Below, one piece after another: positions 1 to 4,867 of a DNA stretch of 5,878 bases. Both the position numbers and the translations under genes were made by a program. Under the pieces are notes generated by a model that worked only from the letters and a program-made list of their open reading frames with translations, searched no databases and was not told the DNA's origin. Positions within the stretch are counted from its first letter, which is position 1. Every line of letters starts with the position of its first letter. The stretch comes from CAYYNP01 sp964472545 (GTDB lineage: Bacteria > Planctomycetota > Planctomycetia > Pirellulales > Thermoguttaceae). Location of the stretch: assembly GCA_964472545.1 (NCBI GenBank), contig CAYYNP010000448.1, forward strand, positions 1 through 5,878, given 5' to 3'.

Positions 1-55
1 CAGCGGCCCCATTCACAGCGGCCCCATTCACAGCGGCCCCATTCACAGCGGCCCC
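1..55. repeat. 15-bp in-frame tandem repeat (3.7 copies visible)
   Basis: The unit CAGCGGCCCCATTCA is repeated exactly at 1-15, 16-30 and 31-45, with a fourth partial copy (10 of 15 bases) at 46-55. The array touches the window edge, so its true length is unknown. Fifteen bases is five codons, so on the minus strand it adds GAAVN pentapeptides to the ferredoxin-domain protein without a frameshift. The copies are identical, which suggests recent slippage expansion, or an assembly artefact at a contig end. Confidence 0.9.
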
Positions 56-226
56 GTCGACGACGGCCACGCGGCATTTGCCACACACGCCCTCGCCGCC
101 GCAAGGGCTGTCGATCACGATGCCGGCCGCGGCGGCCGCCTCGACGAGCTTGGTGCCGAGCAGCACGTGGGCCGTCGTAGCGGCAGCGGAAGATCGGAAG
201 ACGACGGGCACTTCCCGCTCGCGCAT
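1..226 (-). CDS. [2Fe-2S] ferredoxin-domain protein, N-terminal part (likely ASKHA/DUF4445 RACo-like activator), truncated by window edge
   Basis: The minus-strand ATG at 226-224 opens a frame of 75 codons that leaves the window without a stop. Residues 42-51 read CGGEGVCGKC, a C-x5-C-x2-C cluster (C42, C48, C51) preceded by an EAAAAAGIVIDSP stretch. This is the usual cluster-binding loop of plant-type [2Fe-2S] ferredoxin domains. The fourth cysteine should lie off-window. The CGGxGxCGKCRV form with a short N-terminal strand is typical of the ferredoxin domain at the front of ASKHA/DUF4445 proteins. Those are ATP-dependent reductive activators of corrinoid enzymes; the assignment to that family is inference, since the ASKHA domain is not visible. 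An AAGGAG site (about 232-237) sits 5 nt before the ATG. The gene follows the lysR stop by 23 bp, so they are probably co-transcribed. From residue 58 the protein is a GAAVN pentapeptide repeat, which is unusual directly after this motif. A stand-alone ferredoxin or an electron-transfer subunit is the alternative. Confidence 0.72.
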   Translation of the reverse strand, partial: MREREVPVVFRSSAAATTAHVLLGTKLVEAAAAAGIVIDSPCGGEGVCGKCRVAVVDGAAVNGAAVNGAAVNGAA

Positions 227-249
227 GGCAACTCCTTGGATCGAGGGAC

Positions 250-1155
250 TCAAACGTCGCTGGGCAACGGGCCGCCTTGCACCTGCTGCAACAACTCGAC
301 GAACTTCGCCGCCGTGGGCGTAAACACCTTACGCTGACGATGGATGATGCCCACCGGCCGGCGCAACTCCGGGGCGATCAGCCGTACGGAGACCAGCGTG
401 CGGGTGCGGGTTTCGTCGCGGACCGTTGGGGTGGGCAGGATGCTCACGCCGGCTCCAATCGCCACGGCTTGTTTGATCGTCTCGATGTTGTCGAACTCCA
501 TCGCCACGCGAATGCCCACCGAACGCTGCCGAAGATACCGGTCGATCTCCTTGCGAATGCTCAAACCCCGGTCGAAGCCCACGAAGTTCTCGCCTTCGAG
601 ATGCTCCGCGGTGATCGCCTCCTCGCCGGCCAGGCGATGCCCCGGATGGCACACCAAAACCATCTGTTCGGAGCGCAACGGGATGACGTTCAAGTCGGGC
701 GAGGCGGTCGGGTAGGAAATAATGCCCAGGTCGACCTCGGCGTGCAATACGCTGTCGAGCACGCGGTTCGGGTGGAGGTATTCCAGGCGGACCTTGGCCT
801 TCGGATAGCGGCGCATGAAGTCCTGCATGCACTGACGCATGTCGTGCAGACCCACCGAGTAGATACAGGCCACCCGCACGATCCCGGCGAACTCCAGCCG
901 CAGCGAGCGGACCCGCGCGTCGGTGGCGTCGTAAAGCTCCAGGACCTCGCGGAAGCCCTCGTAACAGATCTGCCCTTCCGGCGTGAGCACGAACGGGCGT
1001 TTGGTCCGATCGACCAGTTGCACGCCGAAATGGCGCTCCAGGCGGTGGACCGATTGGGTGGCCGCCGATTGGCTCACCTCGTTGACGGCCGCCCCGCGCG
1101 AGAAGCTCTGGTACTGGACCACATCGCAGAAGACGCGCAATGTCTCAACGTTCAT
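250..1155 (-). CDS. LysR-family transcriptional regulator
   Basis: This 301-aa protein has the normal length of a LysR regulator. Residues 1-60 form the winged helix-turn-helix; the recognition region, about 17-40, includes SFSRGAAVNEVSQSAATQSV and is followed by HRLERHFGVQL and the wing RPFVLTPEG. A linker helix spans about 65-88. Residues 91-290 match the two-lobed effector-binding domain, with GIVRVA opening it, VDLGIISYP at 141-149 and DNIETIKQAVAIGAGVSILP at 222-241. The last segment resembles CbbR/CysB-like members. It should bind DNA as a tetramer and respond to a small ligand that the sequence does not identify. The ATG at 1155 lacks an obvious Shine-Dalgarno sequence, but it aligns with the usual LysR start (MNVETLRVF). 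The ferredoxin-domain gene follows 23 bp downstream on the same strand and is a plausible co-transcribed partner or target. No divergent gene adjoins it. Confidence 0.95.
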   Translation of the reverse strand: MNVETLRVFCDVVQYQSFSRGAAVNEVSQSAATQSVHRLERHFGVQLVDRTKRPFVLTPEGQICYEGFREVLELYDATDARVRSLRLEFAGIVRVACIYSVGLHDMRQCMQDFMRRYPKAKVRLEYLHPNRVLDSVLHAEVDLGIISYPTASPDLNVIPLRSEQMVLVCHPGHRLAGEEAITAEHLEGENFVGFDRGLSIRKEIDRYLRQRSVGIRVAMEFDNIETIKQAVAIGAGVSILPTPTVRDETRTRTLVSVRLIAPELRRPVGIIHRQRKVFTPTAAKFVELLQQVQGGPLPSDV

Positions 1156-1172
1156 GGCAGGATCGTAGCATA

Positions 1173-1187
1173 AGCATCGCTAATGCT
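1173..1187. promoter_or_regulatory. Palindrome upstream of lysR, candidate LysR operator
   Basis: AGCAT-N5-ATGCT is a perfect interrupted palindrome (1173-1177 and 1183-1187) lying 18-32 bp upstream of the lysR start codon. LysR proteins usually bind interrupted dyads of about 15 bp (T-N11-A type) near their own promoters. Size and place fit autoregulation, but the dyad lacks the classical T...A ends in a convincing form. On the minus strand TATGCT at about 1166-1171 could serve as a -10 box overlapping this site. This is inference. Confidence 0.35.
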
Positions 1188-1227
1188 CAAGCGAGTGAAG
1201 CCGTGCAGGATGCTGTTGGCCGGGTGA

Positions 1228-1259
1228 GGGGCTAGGGGCTAGGGATTAGGGGCGAGGGG
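1228..1259 (+). repeat. G-quadruplex-type repeat, five G-tracts
   Basis: Five runs of three or four G occur at 1228-1231, 1235-1238, 1242-1244, 1249-1252 and 1256-1259, separated by the short loops CTA, CTA, ATTA and CGA. This meets the usual G3+N1-7 pattern for an intramolecular G-quadruplex on the plus strand. The CTAGGGG units look like a dispersed intergenic repeat family. An inverted relative lies at 1392-1416, with 1232-1244 the exact reverse complement of 1393-1405 (13 bp). Confidence 0.7.
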
Positions 1260-1286
1260 TCTGGGTCAGGCTGATGTAACGTCATC

Positions 1287-1316
1287 GCAATGCACAATTC
1301 CGCACACGAGCATTGC
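1287..1316. repeat. 7-bp inverted repeat between the G/C-tract repeats
   Basis: GCAATGC (1287-1293) and GCATTGC (1310-1316) are perfect 7-bp inverted arms around a 16-nt loop. They sit near the middle of the interval bounded by the G-tract repeat (1228-1259) and the C-tract repeat (1392-1416). The nested symmetry suggests that the whole of about 1225-1432 may be one small structured repeat element rather than random spacer. There is no T-run, so it is not an intrinsic terminator. Confidence 0.4.
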
Positions 1317-1391
1317 CCACACGCCGAAACGCCCTGACACCGTCCAATGGAAGCTCTCTACAACTCACAGCCCCAACCTCCCTAACTTCTG

Positions 1392-1416
1392 CCCCTAGCC
1401 CCTAGTTCCTCGCCCC
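1392..1416 (-). repeat. C-tract repeat, inverted partner of the G-quadruplex repeat
   Basis: CCCC runs at 1392-1395, 1399-1402 and 1413-1416 with TAG spacers form the inverted counterpart of the repeat at 1228-1259. The minus strand has only three GGGG tracts, so it is a weaker quadruplex candidate alone. Bases 1393-1405 pair perfectly with 1232-1244. Immediately after it, TTGGCC-TCCC-GGCCAA (1417-1432) forms a perfect 6-bp hairpin. Confidence 0.6.
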
Positions 1417-1432
1417 TTGGCCTCCCGGCCAA

Positions 1433-1674
1433 CCGTCACATCCGGCAGTGAATCGTGGAAAACCGGGAGAGAATTCCAGGTTTTTCTAAACCCCGTAGTT
1501 TGACAAACCGGGATCGTGACATAAGTTTCATTACGGAGGCGAAACGTACCCACGCGAGCCTCCGCAGGCGGTCCGACGGCCGCCGACACACGGGAGTTTT
1601 CTCCACCGGATACACTATCGTGAACTTGTCTTCCCGGGGAACTTCCGTCGTGTGTTAGGCCTGTAGCCTTTTCA
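1433..1674 (+). other. Non-coding leader/promoter region upstream of the riboswitch
   Basis: I see no credible gene here. The stretch has a perfect TTGACA at 1500-1505 with a poor -10 partner (TAAGTT at 1522-1527, 16-bp spacing), so promoter status is uncertain. GGAGGC (1535-1540) and GCCTCC (1558-1563) are 6-bp inverted arms with a 17-nt loop, followed by more GC-rich possible stems to about 1590. A second weak candidate for driving the riboswitch transcript is TTGTCT at 1626-1631, without a convincing -10. AGGC-CTGTA-GCCT followed by TTTT (1657-1672) is a small hairpin of doubtful significance. Confidence 0.4.
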
Positions 1675-1766
1675 TTCTCGACAAAGGCAAACCAGTCGCA
1701 AGGCTGGGACGCAAAGCCAAGGGCCGGCCGCATTCCCAACGCCGGAAGCCTGGCTGCCGAAAGAGT
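1675..1766 (+). ncRNA. Cyclic di-GMP-I (GEMM) riboswitch aptamer
   Basis: The conserved GEMM core is present in order. AGGCAAACC is at 1685-1693. CCAGTC-GCAA-GGCTGG (1692-1707) is a fully paired stem with a GNRA tetraloop. GGGACGCAAAGCC is at 1706-1718. A second arm has stem CCGGC/GCCGG (1724-1728 and 1741-1745), and the closing GGCTGCCGA is at 1752-1760. A weak outer P1 pairs about 1675-1680 with 1759-1764. GEMM RNAs bind cyclic di-GMP and control motility, pili and surface-attachment genes. From memory of the Vc2 numbering, the ligand-contacting base 20 is G here, which fits cyclic di-GMP rather than the cyclic AMP-GMP variant, in which it is A. The first coding gene downstream on this strand is the Flp pilin at 1975, with no opposing gene between, so that is the likely target. 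Confidence 0.93.
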
Positions 1767-1874
1767 GACCCGCAAGAGTGACCGAATCGGCAAGCGACGA
1801 GATGAGGGCTGGTTGTTGTTTAGCCTGGGGATCCGCACGGTATGTAGCAGGCCGGCGTCGGTCGATTTGACCGG

Positions 1875-1906
1875 CGTAGTATCGCAACGAACCCCCTACG
1901 TTTTTT
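1875..1906 (+). terminator. Terminator-like hairpin in the pilin leader, candidate riboswitch expression platform
   Basis: CGTAG (1875-1879) can pair with CTACG (1896-1900), which runs directly into six T residues (1901-1906). The loop is 16 nt and two G-U pairs could lengthen the stem. It lies between the aptamer and the pilin start, where an expression platform is expected. A competing hairpin CGGTC-GATTT-GACCG overlaps the upstream side (about 1859-1873). The stem is short, so intrinsic termination here is only a hypothesis. Confidence 0.35.
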
Positions 1907-1916
1907 CAGTTCCGGT

Positions 1917-1974
1917 CGATCCTCTAGCTCGGGCGTTCCGAGTCGAGGTCGAAGCTGGGATGGAGGAATACTAA
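1917..1974 (+). promoter_or_regulatory. Pilin translation-initiation region: hairpin, possible anti-Shine-Dalgarno and Shine-Dalgarno site
   Basis: The site GGAGGA (1962-1967) is 7 nt from the pilin ATG and is a strong ribosome-binding site. Just upstream, CTCGG-GCGTT-CCGAG (1928-1942) is a perfect hairpin that can be extended by CCTC (1921-1924) with GAGG (1945-1948). TCCTC (1920-1924) could instead pair with GAGGA of the Shine-Dalgarno site (1963-1967). Two exclusive folds of this kind are how translation-level riboswitches work, but no pairing to the aptamer itself is proven. Confidence 0.4.
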
Positions 1975-2154
1975 ATGAAGTTGCTTGCTAAGAAGGTGCA
2001 TCGTTTCCTCGTTTCAGAGGATGGACCCACCGCAGTCGAGTACGCTGTGATGCTCGCCTTGATCGTCATCGTCTGCCTGACGGCGATCAGTTCGATTGGT
2101 TCGCGGGCCAGCACGACGTTCACCAACGTCGCCAGTTCGCTGGGTGCCACGTAA
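1975..2154 (+). CDS. flp: Flp-family type IVb pilin
   Basis: This 59-aa protein begins MKLLAKKVHRFLVSEDGPTA. Residues 17-29 read GPTAVEYAVMLAL, the signature of Flp/Fap pilins: a processing site (G17) followed by the conserved E-Y pair (E22, Y23) and a hydrophobic helix to about residue 42. A short, Ser/Thr-rich C-terminus ends at T59. The basic leader of about 17 residues would be removed by a prepilin peptidase, and one is encoded 300 bp downstream. The mature subunit is then very small, as in Tad systems. It should assemble into adhesive fibres used for surface attachment. The start is supported by a GGAGGA site 7 nt upstream. The gene follows a cyclic di-GMP riboswitch and is followed by a strong terminator, so it is probably a separately regulated, highly transcribed unit. 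The leader has GPTA where many Flp leaders have G-A/S-T-A. Confidence 0.93.
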   Translation: MKLLAKKVHRFLVSEDGPTAVEYAVMLALIVIVCLTAISSIGSRASTTFTNVASSLGAT

Positions 2155-2225
2155 GTGGGGTGCCGCCGGCAACGATCGGCTTGATCGGTCCGTTTAGGAC
2201 GAGACCGCTGCGAAAAACCGGACAA

Positions 2226-2270
2226 CCCCCTCGGCGCCAGGAGATTCCTGGCGCCGAGGGGGACTTTTTT
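2226..2270 (+). terminator. Strong Rho-independent terminator after the pilin gene
   Basis: A perfect 17-bp GC-rich stem (2226-2242 with 2246-2262) closes a 3-nt loop and is followed, after AC, by six T residues (2265-2270). It lies 71 bp after the pilin stop and before the next two genes. It should end most pilin transcripts, so downstream genes are read only by leakage or from their own promoter. This is a common way to make pilin far more abundant than its processing enzymes. Confidence 0.95.
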
Positions 2271-2297
2271 GAGCTATGCATGAAATGGAGGCCAGCA

Positions 2298-2408
2298 ATG
2301 TACCCGGTAATACCCAGCGAAATGATCCACGAAGCCATGCAGTTGGCCGTCTATTTCGTCGCGGCCGCCGGCGCGGTGATGAGCTTTATGTTCACCGCCC
2401 GGGCCTAG
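2298..2408 (+). CDS. Small single-span membrane protein of unknown function (36 aa)
   Basis: The frame MYPVIPSEMIHEAMQLAVYF continues into a hydrophobic Ala/Val/Met-rich segment (about residues 15-33) and ends TARA. It looks like one transmembrane helix with a short N-terminal head and a tiny basic tail. GGAGG at 2287-2291 lies 6 nt before the ATG at 2298. The frame stays open upstream to 2160, but that would run through the terminator stem and lacks a ribosome site, so 2298 is preferred. It stands between the pilin terminator and the prepilin peptidase gene, with 58 bp to the latter, so an accessory role in Tad/Flp pilus assembly is plausible. There is no Flp-like processing motif (no G-x-x-x-x-E-Y), so it is not a second Flp pilin. 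I do not recognise a named family. Confidence 0.7.
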   Translation: MYPVIPSEMIHEAMQLAVYFVAAAGAVMSFMFTARA

Positions 2409-2466
2409 CACACGGCGACACGGCAGCCTGGATCGGCATCGTCCCCGAAGGAGACGGAGAATCCCT

Positions 2467-3033
2467 ATGTTTGGACTGAACCCTCTGACCGACACTCCAG
2501 CCGAAACCTGGCACGTTTGGCTGATCACGGTCGTCTTGGTAGTGGCAGCCGTGATCGACGGCTGGAAGCTGAAAGTGCCCAATTGGATCACCTTCCCGCT
2601 GGCCATCAGCGGCTGGATCTTCAGCACGATCTACTTCGGCTTGCCGGGGCTCGGCTGGAGCCTGGTAGGCACGGCGATCGGTCTGGGGCTGCTGTTGCCG
2701 GCCTATGCCGTCGGCGGCATGGGCGCCGGCGACGTCAAGCTGCTGGCCGGCGTAGGCGCCTGGATCTGGGGAACCAACACCTTTCTGGCCTTCTGCCTCT
2801 CGGCCGTCTTCGGCGGCCTGATCGCCGTGGGCATGGTGATCTATCGGCGGAAATGGCGACACCACAAATCACAATTCTGGGCGATCCTCACCGAGATCAT
2901 GGTCGTCCGCGACCCCAACAAGCTCTCGGAGATGGCCGCCGAACGCAAGAGCCGCATGATGCTCTTGCCGTACGGGATTCCGATCGCCCTGGGAACGATC
3001 GTCTACTTCGTTTGGTCGGGAATGCTCTTGTAA
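2467..3033 (+). CDS. A24-family prepilin peptidase (TadV/CpaA type)
   Basis: This 188-aa protein is mostly membrane-embedded, with hydrophobic segments at about 16-31, 43-58, 63-82, 90-97, 103-125 and 168-187. The two catalytic aspartates of the A24 aspartyl peptidases are visible: D31 in AAVIDGWKLKVPNWIT and D89 in GGMGAGDVKLLAG, the GxGD motif. It lacks the N-terminal methyltransferase half of PilD, as in the short TadV/CpaA enzymes. It should cleave the leader of the Flp pilin encoded upstream, at the inner membrane. A cytoplasmic basic loop (about 126-163, RRKWRHHK and ERKSR) interrupts the membrane segments. GGAGA (2456-2460) lies 6 nt before the ATG. The stop TAA (3031-3033) is native sequence, and an IS66 element begins one base later, so any following tad genes are displaced. 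Confidence 0.95.
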   Translation: MFGLNPLTDTPAETWHVWLITVVLVVAAVIDGWKLKVPNWITFPLAISGWIFSTIYFGLPGLGWSLVGTAIGLGLLLPAYAVGGMGAGDVKLLAGVGAWIWGTNTFLAFCLSAVFGGLIAVGMVIYRRKWRHHKSQFWAILTEIMVVRDPNKLSEMAAERKSRMMLLPYGIPIALGTIVYFVWSGMLL

Positions 3034-3034
3034 C

Positions 3035-3051
3035 GTAAGCGTCCGGCGGAA
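3035..3051 (+). repeat. IS66 left terminal inverted repeat
   Basis: GTAAGCGTCCGGCGGAA matches the reverse complement of 5807-5823 at 16 of 17 positions; the mismatch is at position 11. It starts one base after the prepilin peptidase stop codon. Confidence 0.92.
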
Positions 3052-3066
3052 CACATAGGGCGCCGG

Positions 3067-3123
3067 GGCGTCTGACGCCGACGAATCCGAGGCAATCAGA
3101 CGGCCTGCGACGGTTCGTCAGAC
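3067..3123. repeat. Subterminal palindromes inside the IS66 left end
   Basis: GGCGTC-T-GACGCC (3067-3079) is a near-perfect palindrome. GTCTGACG (3070-3077) also pairs with CGTCAGAC (3116-3123). TCAGAC recurs at 3096-3101. They lie between the terminal repeat and the tnpC stop and may be transposase-binding sites or a stem-loop ending the tnp transcript; there is no T-run. Confidence 0.5.
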
Positions 3124-3141
3124 CGGCCGCCAGGAATGTCG

Positions 3142-4764
3142 TCAGGCCAGCTTCCAGAGATGCGGCAGCAGTTTCAGAAGTTCTTCGTCGCTGACGGCAC
3201 GGAGCATTGCCGGCAGTCGGGTGAGCACGTCACGGTAGTAGACCCAAGGGTCGTGGCCGTGACGCTTGCAGGAGGCCAGCAGGCTGAAGTGGATCGCCGC
3301 CGCGCGGCCGCCGCGGTCACTGCCGCAGAAGAGCCAGTTGCGACGTCCGATACAGAGGCCCCGTAGCGAATTCTCACCTTCGTTGTTGTCGATGTCCAGC
3401 CAGCCGTCTTCGAGGTACACGGAGAGCGCCGTCCAGTTGTTCAACGTGTAGTTCATTGCCCCGCGAACCGGGCTCTTCGGCAAAACCTTGGGGGCTTCCA
3501 ACTCCAGCCAGGCGTGGAACCCGTCCAACAACGGCCGCGAGCGTTGTTGCCGCTCGGCTGCGATCCGCTCGGCACGCTGCTCCAAGGTGAGCTGTTCCCA
3601 CTCGCCTTGGCAACGTTCCCGCAAGTCCTTCTCCACGGCGTACAGCTTGCCGATCCAGGCCAACGCCGTCTCCATCCGAGCCGAATCGAGCCGCCGGCTT
3701 TCGTGGAACTTCCGTCGCGCGTGGGCCCAACAGGCGACCTCGATGATCCGGCCGTTCGATTCCAGGTAGAGCCCGTCGTATCCGCTGAAGGCATCGGCTT
3801 GCAGATAGCCGCGATAATCCTTCAGAAACGCGGCCGGCCCGTCGCGCTGGTGAGTCGGCGTGTAGTCGAAGACCGTCAGCGGATGGAGCGGATCGCCCAC
3901 GTACGGCCAGAACCGGCCCGTGTGCTTCAGCTTGCGGTGGGCGTCGCGAATCTTCACCGGCGTGTCGTCGGTATGGATCACGTGTGAAGCCAACACTACC
4001 TGCGCGGCCAAAGCGTGCAAGGGTTCTAGGAACTCGGCCGTCCGCAGCCACCAACCGTCCATCGTCTGCCGCGAGATACGGACGCCTTGCCGCTTGAAGA
4101 TCCCCTCCAGCCGGTACAAGGGCAGATGGTCTGCGCCCTTGCAGACGATCACCTGAGCCATCAGCCCCGGCCCGGCCAGGCCGCCGGGGATCGCCTCGGG
4201 CGGCTTCTTCGCCACCACCACGTTCTGCTCTGAAAGCGTCAGACCGCTTTCGGGAAGTTGTTGCTTGCGGGCGTATTTCTTGCGGACGTGAACCGTCGCA
4301 AACAGCGTCGAAGGCCGCCAGTCGAGTTGCTCGCTGGTCTCCGGCGGCAACTCGACCAGGTTCTCCTTGCCACCCAGCGCCGCCTTCTCGGCGTCCGTCA
4401 AATCGTGGACGACTTCCTCACGTTTCGTCTCGTCGGGAATCCGGCCGCGGCCGTGGCGGTCGCGGTTCTTGCGCGTGGATGGCGTGTCGGACGTCCCTTC
4501 GCTTTCCGACGGTGCGGACGTGCTCGCGGACTCTTCCTCTTCGTTGGGATCAGGATCGAACAACACCCCTTGCCGCGGATCGAACTTCTCGCTCGTGCGG
4601 CCGTAGACTTTCTTCAACAGCAAGTGCATGTGGTGCTCTTGCCGCTCGAGCCGCGCGTTTGCCTTCTGCAGTTCTTCCAGCAACTGCACGACCAGTTCCT
4701 TCAGCACGGCCGGGTCGTCGGGCAGCGTGGCGGGGTCGGGCAGAAGAGGGGCGTCCGTGCTCAT
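3142..4764 (-). CDS. tnpC: IS66-family transposase TnpC (DDE), zinc-finger cysteines absent
   Basis: This 540-aa protein has the IS66 layout. It has an N-terminal leucine-rich coiled coil (about 13-52, LPDDPAVLKELVVQLLEELQ), the KKVYGRTSEKF motif at 51-61, an acidic/Ser linker (70-96), a zf-IS66-like region (about 115-168), and then the catalytic core. Likely DDE residues are D266 (HTDDTPV), D324 (LQADAFSGY) and E464 (DNNEGENSLR). CWAHARRKF (345-353) and IGRRNWLFCGSDRGG (472-486) are conserved family blocks, and an IS66 C-terminal domain runs to 540. The zf-IS66 region keeps SEQLDWRPS and VHVRKKYA but has no cysteine at all (ALGGKENL where a CPxCG-type knuckle is usual). An in-frame TAG just upstream fixes the ATG at 4764 as the first start, although its ribosome site is weak. 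It lies 103 bp after tnpB. Confidence 0.95.
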   Translation of the reverse strand: MSTDAPLLPDPATLPDDPAVLKELVVQLLEELQKANARLERQEHHMHLLLKKVYGRTSEKFDPRQGVLFDPDPNEEEESASTSAPSESEGTSDTPSTRKNRDRHGRGRIPDETKREEVVHDLTDAEKAALGGKENLVELPPETSEQLDWRPSTLFATVHVRKKYARKQQLPESGLTLSEQNVVVAKKPPEAIPGGLAGPGLMAQVIVCKGADHLPLYRLEGIFKRQGVRISRQTMDGWWLRTAEFLEPLHALAAQVVLASHVIHTDDTPVKIRDAHRKLKHTGRFWPYVGDPLHPLTVFDYTPTHQRDGPAAFLKDYRGYLQADAFSGYDGLYLESNGRIIEVACWAHARRKFHESRRLDSARMETALAWIGKLYAVEKDLRERCQGEWEQLTLEQRAERIAAERQQRSRPLLDGFHAWLELEAPKVLPKSPVRGAMNYTLNNWTALSVYLEDGWLDIDNNEGENSLRGLCIGRRNWLFCGSDRGGRAAAIHFSLLASCKRHGHDPWVYYRDVLTRLPAMLRAVSDEELLKLLPHLWKLA

Positions 4765-4867
4765 GCTCTATAGAACGCCCGACGCGCGCAGAAGTTCCGC
4801 AGAAATGCAAGACTCTTCCATATTCTTCAAAACGTCGCAAGAAGTATTGTCTACCGTGCCTGCCGGT

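Noticed and set aside
1..55. Tandem units as a CRISPR array
   Set aside because: The 15-bp units are directly adjacent with no spacers and keep a reading frame; they are a coding tandem repeat.
277..1173. 298-aa plus-strand open frame opposite lysR
   Set aside because: It is an antisense shadow of the clear LysR gene, with no recognisable domain and a composition expected from GC-rich opposite-strand reading.
1455..1658. 67-aa plus-strand open frame before the riboswitch
   Set aside because: It has no convincing ribosome site, low-quality composition and no recognisable motif.
1657..1672. Short AGGC/GCCT hairpin with TTTT as a terminator ahead of the riboswitch
   Set aside because: The stem is only 4 bp and the T-run is short; it probably merely precedes the aptamer.
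1395..1838. 147-aa minus-strand open frame over the riboswitch
   Set aside because: It crosses the C-tract repeat and the GEMM aptamer on the opposite strand and has no domain; the RNA signal explains the sequence better.
2160..2408. 82-aa version of the small membrane protein starting at 2160
   Set aside because: It would translate through the intrinsic terminator, while an internal ATG at 2298 has a proper GGAGG site.
3514..3987. Long plus-strand frames opposite tnpC (also 4258-4773)
   Set aside because: They are shadows of the IS66 transposase gene, whose motifs are unmistakable on the minus strand.
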